From Elusimicrobiota bacterium (lineage in GTDB: Bacteria; Elusimicrobiota; Elusimicrobia; UBA1565; JACRDR01): a stretch of 5,527 nucleotides of DNA. The notes below the pieces were generated by a model. It was not told the origin of the DNA and did not search any database. It saw nothing but the letters and a program-made list of their open reading frames with translations. Location of the stretch: contig JACQPI010000060.1 in the NCBI GenBank assembly GCA_016207585.1, forward strand, positions 1-5,527, read 5' to 3'. Positions 1 through 5,527 of the stretch are shown here, one piece after another (within the stretch, counting starts at the first letter, position 1; each line of letters starts with the position of its first letter). The position numbers and the translations under genes are program-made.

Positions 1-737
1 GCGGCAAGACCACCACCCTCTATGCCGTCTTAAACCGGATCAAGTCCCCCCTCAAGAACGTGATCACCCTGGAGGACCCTATCGAGTACGAGCTTATGGC
101 GGGCAGTTCCAACGAGATGGGGATCACCCAGGTTCAGGTACAGCCCAAGATTGGGCTCACCTTTGCCGCCGGGCTGCGCTCTGCCTTGAGGCAGGACCCG
201 GACGTCATCATGGTGGGCGAGATCCGCGACAAGGAAACAGCCGAGACCGCGATGGCTGCCGCCATGACCGGGCACTTGGTGATGTCCACGCTCCATACCA
301 ACGACGCCCCCGGCGCCTTGGGCAGGCTCATGGACATGGGAGTGGAGCGCTACCTGATCGCCTCCACGGTCATCGGCTCATTGGCCCAGCGCCTGGTGCG
401 CCTGCTATGCTCCCGCTGCAAGGAGGCCTATCGGCCTCCGGCGAGGGCCCTTGAGAAACTCTTTCCCCAGCGGCAAGGAATCTCCCGGGCGAGCTTCTTC
501 AGGCCCAAGGGCTGCGACCACTGCCAGGGGGCCGGGTACTGGGGACGGCGCGGAATTTTCGAGCTTCTGACCATGACCGACGAGCTCAAGCAAAGCATGC
601 ACGCAGGCGAGTCCCTGCAGGGCATCCGCAATCTGATGCGATCCCAAGGACTCAAATCCTTGCGGGAGAGCGGCATGGAACTGGTTCTTCAAGGGCTGAC
701 GACGGTGGAGGAAGTAGCCCGGGTAAGCACGGAGTAG
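1..737 (+). CDS. gspE: Type II secretion/type IV pilus assembly ATPase, GspE-like, C-terminal part (5' end outside window)
   Basis: Cytoplasmic hexameric ATPase that powers pseudopilus or pilus assembly at the inner membrane. The frame is open from base 3, so the GTG at 60 is internal and the true start lies upstream. The visible 244 residues begin in the Walker A loop (GKTTTLY, 1-7). The Asp box (LEDPIEYE) is at 23-30, Walker B (DPDVIMVGEIRD) at 65-76 and the His box (STLHTND) at 95-101. A zinc-type tetracysteine follows: C136/C139 (CSRC) and C171/C174 (CDHC). The motifs LIASTVIGSLAQRLVR, GYWGRRGIFELL and the ending TTVEEVARVSTE resemble GspE more than PilB as I know them, but PilB cannot be excluded. 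One oddity is a stretch of about six extra residues after the Asp box (MAGSSNEM, 32-39). The stop codon TAG at 735-737 is 5 nt before the kinase gene, implying one operon. Confidence 0.95.
   Translation, partial: GKTTTLYAVLNRIKSPLKNVITLEDPIEYELMAGSSNEMGITQVQVQPKIGLTFAAGLRSALRQDPDVIMVGEIRDKETAETAMAAAMTGHLVMSTLHTNDAPGALGRLMDMGVERYLIASTVIGSLAQRLVRLLCSRCKEAYRPPARALEKLFPQRQGISRASFFRPKGCDHCQGAGYWGRRGIFELLTMTDELKQSMHAGESLQGIRNLMRSQGLKSLRESGMELVLQGLTTVEEVARVSTE
731..734 (+). promoter_or_regulatory. Ribosome binding site of the REC-GAF-kinase gene
   Basis: GGAG lies 8 nt before the ATG at 743 and is placed inside the last codons of the gspE-like gene. It supports that ATG as the start and suggests that ribosomes finishing the ATPase can reinitiate on the kinase. 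Confidence 0.7.
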
Positions 738-742
738 GCTCT

Positions 743-2380
743 ATGGTAAAAACGCAGAGAGAATTGGTGAAGATCCTGGTGGTTGACGACGAGCTGGGCA
801 TGCGCGATCTGCTCTCCCATGAGCTCAAGGCCCATGGATTCTCCGTGGTCGCCGCGGCCAACGGGGAAGACGCCCTGGCCAAGATACAGAAGGAGAAGTT
901 CCATCTTGTCATCAGCGACGTCAAGATGCCGCGGATGGACGGACTCAAGATGCTGGACGCCGTCAAGAAAATGGCTCCTGATATCGAGGTCATCATGTCC
1001 ACGGGCTACGGCACCATCGAGATGGCGGTCAGCGCCATGAAGAAAGGCGCTTACGATTTCGTCCAGAAACCCTTCAACGTGGACGAGATCCTCGCCCTCG
1101 TGGAGAAGGCGCTTGAAAAAAGCGAATTGCGGGCGCTGGTGGCTCTTTATGAAAGCAGCCGGGCCATATTCTCCTCCATCCGGCTGGAGGAAATGCTCTC
1201 CATCGTAGCCCAGTTGGCCTCCCAGATCCTCAAAGCGGACGACGCCTCGATCATGACGTTGGGCCCGGACGGCCATTTCGAGGTAGTGGTGGCCGTGGGC
1301 CTGGACAAAGATGACGTCCGCAAGCGCTCGCGGGTGGCTTTGGGCGAACGAGTGGCCGGCAAGGTGGCGGAAGGCAAAGACCCCGTGATCATCTCGGGCC
1401 CCATCCAAGAGGACGCGAGGTTTTCGGATGTTGAAAGCCTCCGCGACATTCGCTCCTCCATCGTATTCCCCCTGATCCTGAAGGGAGAGGTCTTGGGCGT
1501 CCTCAACGCCAATCGGACTACGAATGAAGAGCCCTTCAACGCTTCGCATCTAAGACATGCCACCATATTCGGCTCCCAGATTGCCCAGGCGCTGCACAAC
1601 GCCAAGCTCTATCGCGAGCTGGAGCAGAAGATACTTCAGATCCAGGAGATGCATCTGCAGCTTGTCCAGTCGGAAAAGCTGGCCGCGGTGGGGCAGTTGG
1701 CCGCCGGCATCGCCCATGAGATCAACAATCCCCTGACCGGGATTCTCGGTTTCGCCGAGTTCCTGCTCCAAGGGGACAATCTCTTCGCCGAGCAGCGGGA
1801 GGACGTGGAGGAAATCTTGAGCGAAAGCAAGCGTGTCCGGGACATCGTGCAGAACCTGCTCAAGTTCAGCCGGCCCAGAAAGCCCAAGATGGAGCCCGTC
1901 GCCGTTTTAGAAGTCCTGAAGCCAGTCCTGCGCCTCGTACAATATGATTTCCGCCATGCCCATCTCGCCATCAAGATGAACGTCTCCGAAGACCCGCTTT
2001 GGGTTTTTGGAGACGCAGCCCAAATAGAACAGGTGTTCCTGAACATCGTGACGAACGCCCGGCAGGCTATGGAGGGCAAGAAAGACGGCGTGCTTGAGAT
2101 CCAGGCCAAGGAGGCGGGCCAGCGCGTGTCCATTAGATTCAAGGACCACGGCTGTGGAATATCGCCTGAGAACTTAAGCAGGATCTTCGACCCATTCTTC
2201 ACCACAAAACCCGTGGGCAAGGGCACGGGCCTAGGGCTCTCGGTTTCCTATGGGATCATCCAGCAGCACAAGGGAATGATCCGGGTTGAAAGTCGGCCAG
2301 GCGCGGGCAGCACGTTCATCGTGGAGCTGCCGGCCTGCAAGATTCCATGCCCGGAGATCACGGTCGGCGGGAAGAAATGA
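743..2380 (+). CDS. Soluble hybrid sensor histidine kinase, REC-GAF-HisKA-HATPase_c
   Basis: A 545-residue cytoplasmic signalling kinase with no membrane segment. The receiver domain (about 8-125) has the acidic pair D15/D16, phospho-acceptor D59 (ISDVKMP), T87 and K109 (QKPF), so it looks functional. A signalling helix leads into a GAF domain (about 145-285). A coiled linker (about 288-311) precedes the HisKA helix with H325 in AAGIAHEINNPL. The catalytic domain has all boxes: N434/N438 (LNIVTNA), the G1 box KDHGCGI (D468, G470, G472), the F box FDPFFTTK and the G2 box GKGTGLGLS (492-500). Autophosphorylation of H325 is therefore expected. The N-terminal receiver is the reverse of the usual hybrid kinase with a C-terminal receiver, so it probably gates the kinase or takes phosphate from another protein. 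No output domain is present. The ligand of the GAF domain cannot be read from sequence. The gene overlaps the next by ATGA, so co-translation with the membrane sensor is likely. Confidence 0.95.
   Translation: MVKTQRELVKILVVDDELGMRDLLSHELKAHGFSVVAAANGEDALAKIQKEKFHLVISDVKMPRMDGLKMLDAVKKMAPDIEVIMSTGYGTIEMAVSAMKKGAYDFVQKPFNVDEILALVEKALEKSELRALVALYESSRAIFSSIRLEEMLSIVAQLASQILKADDASIMTLGPDGHFEVVVAVGLDKDDVRKRSRVALGERVAGKVAEGKDPVIISGPIQEDARFSDVESLRDIRSSIVFPLILKGEVLGVLNANRTTNEEPFNASHLRHATIFGSQIAQALHNAKLYRELEQKILQIQEMHLQLVQSEKLAAVGQLAAGIAHEINNPLTGILGFAEFLLQGDNLFAEQREDVEEILSESKRVRDIVQNLLKFSRPRKPKMEPVAVLEVLKPVLRLVQYDFRHAHLAIKMNVSEDPLWVFGDAAQIEQVFLNIVTNARQAMEGKKDGVLEIQAKEAGQRVSIRFKDHGCGISPENLSRIFDPFFTTKPVGKGTGLGLSVSYGIIQQHKGMIRVESRPGAGSTFIVELPACKIPCPEITVGGKK
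2366..2374 (+). promoter_or_regulatory. Weak ribosome binding site and ATGA stop-start junction deciding the membrane-sensor start
   Basis: A purine-rich GGCGGGAAG stretch precedes ATG 2377, which shares its last two bases with the kinase stop TGA (2378-2380). An in-frame ATG at 2347 would add ten polar residues but has no Shine-Dalgarno-like sequence and would overlap the kinase by 34 nt, so 2377 is preferred. Reinitiation at ATGA does not need a strong binding site. Confidence 0.5.
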
Positions 2381-3168
2381 CATCTTCTGCATACGAGCTC
2401 CGGGCGAGGCATGAGATCGTTTTCTGCGTTTTCCTTCTAGTCCTGGCCTTCCTATTCCGCGACAACCCCGCGATCGTCTATCCGCGAATCCTGCATGTGT
2501 TCGCGGGCCTGCTGGCATTCAACTTCATCTTTAACCGATTCCTCAGGCAGCCTCAGGCCTCGGCGTATCTCTCCTCGGGCGCGATCTTCGTCAACGGCAT
2601 TTTGATCCACTGGGCCATACACTGCACCGGAGGGCAAGACTCCTATCTTTGGGTCATGTATCTGCTGCCGATTTTCACCGCCTGCCTGCTGCTGGGACCC
2701 TGGGGCGTGGTCCTTACCACCCTATACGCCGTCTCCTTGAACGCGGTGCTCTATTGTGAGATTCCCGGCAAGTTGGGAAGCCTCGACTGGCTGCACATAT
2801 TGAGCCGGACGGGCCTCTTCCTGCTGGCCGCCTCCGTGACATCGCAACTGGCGCGCTCGGAAAGATTCTCTCAACAAGCCTGCCAGCAGCAGCGGGAAAA
2901 GCTGGAGGAAGCCTTGAGAAAAACGCGCCTGGGCGGCAAGCTGCTCGCGGAAGATTCCAGCCATCCCGACGTCGGACAAGCTCTTCATGGGATGAACAGC
3001 GCCCTGACCGTCATCCTGGGCAGCGTTCAGATCATGATGTCGGAAAGGAATTTCGATGGGCCGGCACTGCAGGACCTGCGGCGCGTGGAATCCGCCGCCA
3101 GGCGCTGCGGCAAGATGTTAAAGGAACTTTCCCATGGACCACAAAGTCATCTTCATAGTCGAGGATGA
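2377..3168 (+). CDS. Six-helix membrane sensor with histidine-kinase dimerisation helix but no ATPase domain (PilS-like, truncated)
   Basis: 263 residues from the ATGA start. About six hydrophobic segments are visible: roughly 13-27, 36-53, 64-80, 89-107, 108-126 and 138-157. The basic loop between segments 2 and 3 (R54, R57) and the arginines after segment 6 fit cytoplasmic ends. The segment TGGQDSYLWVMYLLPI followed by LLLGPWG resembles the sensor region of PilS-type kinases as I recall them. A coiled stretch (about 158-186) is followed by a HisKA-like helix pair (about 196-251) with H204 in ALHGMNSALTVILG. Two features are odd. The residue after the histidine is Gly, where active kinases normally have Glu or Asp. 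The protein also stops right after the helix pair, with no N, G1, F or G2 box in any downstream frame. It may sense at the inner membrane and signal by pairing with the soluble kinase encoded just upstream, or it may be a decaying kinase. The reading frame itself is intact. Its end overlaps the receiver gene by 35 nt. Confidence 0.88.
   Translation: MTSSAYELRARHEIVFCVFLLVLAFLFRDNPAIVYPRILHVFAGLLAFNFIFNRFLRQPQASAYLSSGAIFVNGILIHWAIHCTGGQDSYLWVMYLLPIFTACLLLGPWGVVLTTLYAVSLNAVLYCEIPGKLGSLDWLHILSRTGLFLLAASVTSQLARSERFSQQACQQQREKLEEALRKTRLGGKLLAEDSSHPDVGQALHGMNSALTVILGSVQIMMSERNFDGPALQDLRRVESAARRCGKMLKELSHGPQSHLHSRG
3120..3125 (+). promoter_or_regulatory. Ribosome binding site of the free receiver gene
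   Basis: AAAGGA lies 8 nt upstream of ATG 3134, within the sensor coding region. It supports independent initiation of the receiver rather than production only by frameshift from the sensor. An in-frame TAA at 3119-3121 also bars any longer upstream start in this frame. Confidence 0.7.
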
Positions 3169-3529
3169 AGGCTCGATCCGCATGATCTGCAAGCGCCTCC
3201 TGGCACAGATGGGGCATGCAGCCGTCTTCGCTAAAGATGTCCAAGACGCGACCCAAAAGCTCGCGGATATGAAGCGGGTGGATCTTCTCGTGACCGATAT
3301 GAGGCTTCCGGACGGAGATGGGGTTGAGGTCATCGCGAAGCTGCGCCAAAAATTCTCGTCCGCCAAGGTCCTGGTCATCACCGGCTCGCCCGTGCCCGAG
3401 TTCCGCCTGGAACGACTCTATGAGATGGGTTTTAGGGAACGTGACGTTTTGCCCAAACCGTTTGAAATCGGCCAGTTCATCGCGGAAGTGCAAAGGTGCC
3501 TTGAAGGAGGCCAATGCCATGACTCGTAA
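3134..3529 (+). CDS. Single-domain response regulator (CheY/Spo0F-type receiver)
   Basis: 131 residues, the length of one receiver domain and nothing more. Visible signature residues are the acidic cluster E10/D11/E12 (IVEDEGS), phospho-acceptor D55 (LLVTDMRLPDGDG), T83 (LVITGS) and K108 (LPKPF), so phosphorylation is expected. There is no DNA-binding, enzymatic or other output domain, so it should act by protein binding or as a phosphate carrier in a relay. Its closest candidate donor is the soluble kinase encoded at 743-2380. The start is fixed by a good binding site, a stop codon just upstream in frame, and N-terminal residues (HKVIFIVEDE) that form the first receiver strand. It overlaps the sensor by 35 nt upstream and the receptor by 11 nt downstream, which indicates tight co-expression. 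The interaction partner cannot be inferred from sequence alone. Confidence 0.95.
   Translation: MDHKVIFIVEDEGSIRMICKRLLAQMGHAAVFAKDVQDATQKLADMKRVDLLVTDMRLPDGDGVEVIAKLRQKFSSAKVLVITGSPVPEFRLERLYEMGFRERDVLPKPFEIGQFIAEVQRCLEGGQCHDS
3504..3510 (+). promoter_or_regulatory. Strong ribosome binding site of the TonB-dependent receptor gene
   Basis: AAGGAGG matches the Shine-Dalgarno consensus and lies 8 nt before ATG 3519. A nearer ATG at 3514 hits a stop after two codons, so 3519 is the start. The site is inside the last codons of the receiver gene. Confidence 0.85.
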
Positions 3530-5527
3530 TACCAGACCGCCGTCCATTTCCCGTTTCGCGCGCCTGTCCATGGCTTTCAGCCTGCTGCTTTCGCCCCTGT
3601 CCCAAGCGCTGGCTTCCGGCAATGAAGCCCTTCAATTCTTCGAAGAAGAAAGGAGGGTCATCGAAAGGAGGGCTGCGGGGCTCACGACGCTTGATTACCG
3701 CAGGCTTCCCGTCGCCCTGACGGAGTTGGACGCCACGGACATCGAGAAGTCCGGAGCCCGGGACTTGAACCATTTGCTCGAGCTCTACGTTCCAAACGCC
3801 CAGTTCATCGAGCACCACCATCTACAGCCGCATCTCGGCTTCCGGGGCATCATCAGCGACCGGGAGGACAAGTACCTGTTCCAGGTGAACGGGCGCACGA
3901 TGAACCAGCGATTGGTCCATGGCGCGGACAACGAGCGCGGCATCCCCCTGCTCGGCGATATACGATCGATCAACGTGGTGCGCGGCCCGGCCTCGGTCAC
4001 GCATGGGGCGGGCGCGTTGGCCGGGGTGATCGCGGCGGAGACCTACAACGGCCTGACGTTCCAGGGCTTTGAGTCCAAGCTGCGCCAAGGCCTCGTGGAC
4101 CAGTACACGGCCGCGGAGGCTCGCTATGGTCGGAAATTTGACGCCGGTTCCGGCTGGTTCCTATACTATGGCTTGGCTCACGAGCAAGGCGCCGACTCGC
4201 CCTATTTCATTGGGCGATCTTTCTCCGCTAAGAACGGGCTGCCGGCCAACACGGCCGGCCAGCCCTACGGGGGGCCGATGGCCAACTTGAACCAGCCCTC
4301 CTTCGGAGAGCTGCATCATAAGACGCATCTAAGCTACGTAAACGGGCCGTTCGAGTTCTGGACTCGCTTCGTGCAGGACGGCCGGCAGGCCAGGCCAATG
4401 CGCGAGATCTACACCCGGACCAAACCCGCCTCTTTCACGCTCGACGAGTGGACCCGTGGCCGCCAGGTTCTCAACCAGCAGTTCACCGTCACCGGTGAGT
4501 TGAAGAAGGAACTATCGCCCCAATGGACCTTGAACCTGATGCAGAGCTACGATCTCTTCGCCTTCAAGGACGAGCGCGCGGGAGCCCAGCCGCCGACGGT
4601 TACTTTCCCCATGGAGGTGCGCCATGGGCGCGAGCACGAACTGTTCACCCGGGCCATCGCGAACTGGACGCCCAACGACGCGCACAAGCTGGCCTTCGGG
4701 ACGGAATACTCCCACGAGTGGTTCCACAATCCGCCGCAATCCGACGCCCTGGACCGCAATCCCGTCATCCAGGATCGCGATTGGCAGACGGACACGGTTT
4801 CGCTGCTGGCCGAGCATCAATGGCAACTCAACGACAAGTGGACCACCTTCATGGGCCTGCGCACGGACAAGCATACCTACTCCGACTGGCTTTTGTCCGC
4901 GCGCACCAGCCTCGTGTTCACGCCAACCGAGCGCGACACGCTCAAGTTCATCTTCGGCCAGTCCATGCGCCGCGGCGACGATGAGGAACTGTGGGCGGAG
5001 TGGGTTCGCAAGGGCACGATCCCGGACCCCGAGACGCTGCGCTCCTACGAGCTGGCTTACGAGCGGAAGCTCTCCAGCGCCTGGCGAGTCGGCGCGAACA
5101 CATTCTACGAGGAGAACGCGGCCCTCGGCTGGATTCCCGCTCTGTTCCAGCACGACTCTCTGGGCGACTTTCAGATCGCGGGCGGCGAACTGGAGCTGAC
5201 CTACAAGACCCAGGCCACCCGCGTGACGCTGTCGGAGGGCGTGGCGAAGCTCGTCGGCGCGAGGCTCCCTCCCGGCGCGCCGGCGGCCGGCCAGGCGATC
5301 ACGGCCCAGCCCTACGGCTTCGGCAACGATCTGGCCGAGTGGGCCCCGTTCATCACCAAGCTCGCGCTCACGCATGACGTGAACAAGAAATGGAGCATGA
5401 GCTCCTCGTTGGTCCACTATTCCGGCTTCCCCGGCGCGAAAGACTATGCAGACTACGCCGCCTCGCTGCCCGCCCCGCCGTCAGCCATCCCTTTAAGCGA
5501 CCCGGGATACACGGAGCCCTACGGGCC
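3519..5527 (+). CDS. TonB-dependent outer-membrane receptor, signal peptide, plug and partial barrel (3' end outside window)
   Basis: An open frame of 669 codons running off the right edge. These proteins are gated beta-barrels that import ligands such as iron chelates, vitamins or sugars, using energy from TonB-ExbBD. Residues 1 to about 32 form a signal peptide: basic start, hydrophobic SMAFSLLL core and a QALAS-type cleavage site. The plug runs from about 62 to 178. It includes TDIEKSGARDLNHLLE (73-88), FRGIISDREDKYLFQVNGR (108-126) and the hallmark INVVRGPASVTHGAGALAGV (151-170). From about 180 the sequence alternates polar and aromatic residues as expected of barrel strands. The barrel is incomplete and the C-terminal aromatic residue is not visible. 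A clear Ton box is missing; the segment before the plug reads FFEEERRVIERR (40-51), which may be a diverged version. The ligand is unknown: no siderophore, B12 or copper receptor signature is recognised. The gene starts inside the receiver gene (11-nt overlap), so it belongs to the same operon. Its later part looks more GC-rich than the genes before it. Confidence 0.93.
   Translation, partial: MTRNTRPPSISRFARLSMAFSLLLSPLSQALASGNEALQFFEEERRVIERRAAGLTTLDYRRLPVALTELDATDIEKSGARDLNHLLELYVPNAQFIEHHHLQPHLGFRGIISDREDKYLFQVNGRTMNQRLVHGADNERGIPLLGDIRSINVVRGPASVTHGAGALAGVIAAETYNGLTFQGFESKLRQGLVDQYTAAEARYGRKFDAGSGWFLYYGLAHEQGADSPYFIGRSFSAKNGLPANTAGQPYGGPMANLNQPSFGELHHKTHLSYVNGPFEFWTRFVQDGRQARPMREIYTRTKPASFTLDEWTRGRQVLNQQFTVTGELKKELSPQWTLNLMQSYDLFAFKDERAGAQPPTVTFPMEVRHGREHELFTRAIANWTPNDAHKLAFGTEYSHEWFHNPPQSDALDRNPVIQDRDWQTDTVSLLAEHQWQLNDKWTTFMGLRTDKHTYSDWLLSARTSLVFTPTERDTLKFIFGQSMRRGDDEELWAEWVRKGTIPDPETLRSYELAYERKLSSAWRVGANTFYEENAALGWIPALFQHDSLGDFQIAGGELELTYKTQATRVTLSEGVAKLVGARLPPGAPAAGQAITAQPYGFGNDLAEWAPFITKLALTHDVNKKWSMSSSLVHYSGFPGAKDYADYAASLPAPPSAIPLSDPGYTEPYG
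3648..3672 (+). repeat. Direct repeat GAAAGGAGGG with two tandem AGG-AGG codon pairs
   Basis: The 10-base sequence GAAAGGAGGG occurs at 3648-3657 and again at 3663-3672. In frame it encodes E-R-R twice (receptor residues 44-46 and 49-51), using paired AGG arginine codons that look like Shine-Dalgarno sequences. No start codon follows at suitable distance, so these are not initiation sites. They may slow ribosomes just after the signal peptide. Confidence 0.75.
4236..4265 (+). repeat. Strong GC-rich inverted repeat inside the receptor gene
   Basis: GCCGGCC (4241-4247) and GGCCGGC (4253-4259) form a perfect 7-bp stem with a 5-nt loop. The stem extends by 5 more pairs (GGGCT at 4236-4240 with AGCCC at 4261-4265) past one bulged C at 4260. 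It lacks a T-tract and lies within coding sequence (around residues 240-249), so it is not an intrinsic terminator. Confidence 0.6.

Noticed and set aside
60..737. GTG at 60 as the start of the ATPase gene
   Set aside because: The frame is open to the left edge and codons before it encode the Walker A residues GKTTTLY, so the gene starts upstream.
689..1549. A 286-codon open frame on the minus strand
   Set aside because: It lies opposite the REC and GAF domains of the kinase, whose motifs are unmistakable; the minus-strand product shows no domain and no binding site.
2347..2376. ATG at 2347 as the membrane-sensor start
   Set aside because: No binding site precedes it and it adds only polar residues read from the kinase tail; ATG 2377 forms the ATGA junction.
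2960..2980. Perfect palindrome CCGACGTCGG as an operator
   Set aside because: Ten bases, inside coding sequence, far from any promoter; expected by chance in GC-rich DNA.
3032..3622. A 196-codon minus-strand frame across the sensor, receiver and receptor junctions
   Set aside because: It shadows the strongly supported receiver and receptor start; no recognisable motif.
4523..5377. Several plus-strand frames of 128-191 codons in the last kilobase
   Set aside because: They are alternative frames of the receptor gene. Their translations are Arg/Pro/Ser-rich and lack signal or barrel features.
4512..5417. A 301-codon open frame on the minus strand
   Set aside because: It is a shadow of the receptor gene in GC-rich DNA. 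Its translation is rich in Arg, Gly, Leu and Val with no recognisable motif, whereas the plus-strand frame has receptor hallmarks and stays open from 3519 to the end.
1..5527. CRISPR arrays, tRNA/rRNA genes, insertion sequences, attachment sites or intrinsic terminators
   Set aside because: No regular spaced repeats, no tRNA-like cloverleaf, no transposase motifs and no hairpin with T-tract were seen; the genes leave no intergenic space longer than 5 nt.

Overview
The window is a compact run of five same-strand (+) genes with almost no intergenic DNA. It suggests a GC-rich diderm (Gram-negative-type) bacterium: it encodes the C-terminal part of a GspE/PilB-type secretion/pilus ATPase and the N-terminal part of an outer-membrane TonB-dependent receptor, and both need an outer-membrane cell plan. 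Phylum cannot be fixed from the sequence. The style of the receptor plug and the mix of genes would fit a deltaproteobacterial or Elusimicrobiota-like genome, but that is an impression from memory.

Layout: (1) 1-737, 3' part of a type II secretion ATPase, most like GspE, cut by the left window edge inside the Walker A loop. (2) 743-2380, a soluble REC-GAF-HisKA-HATPase_c kinase with an intact catalytic core. (3) 2377-3168, a six-helix membrane sensor of PilS-like appearance with a dimerisation/histidine helix but no ATP-binding domain. (4) 3134-3529, a stand-alone receiver-domain response regulator. (5) 3519-5527, a TonB-dependent receptor with signal peptide, plug and part of the barrel, cut by the right edge. 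This last reading frame is open to the window end and is by far the best explanation of the final 2 kb.

Junctions are a 5-nt gap, a 4-nt ATGA overlap, a 35-nt overlap and an 11-nt overlap, with good Shine-Dalgarno sequences before genes 2, 4 and 5. There is no room for a promoter or terminator between genes, so all five are probably co-transcribed and partly translationally coupled.

How they may work together (inference): the membrane protein has the sensing part without catalysis, the soluble kinase has catalysis without a membrane sensor, and two receivers (one fused to the kinase, one free) could receive phosphate. Together they look like a split phosphorelay. None of the visible proteins has a DNA-binding output domain, so the output is either protein-protein (for example on the secretion/pilus machine) or lies outside the window. 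The main points for a second look are the kinase-less sensor, the long out-of-frame overlap with the free receiver, and the coupling of a receptor gene to this signalling cassette.
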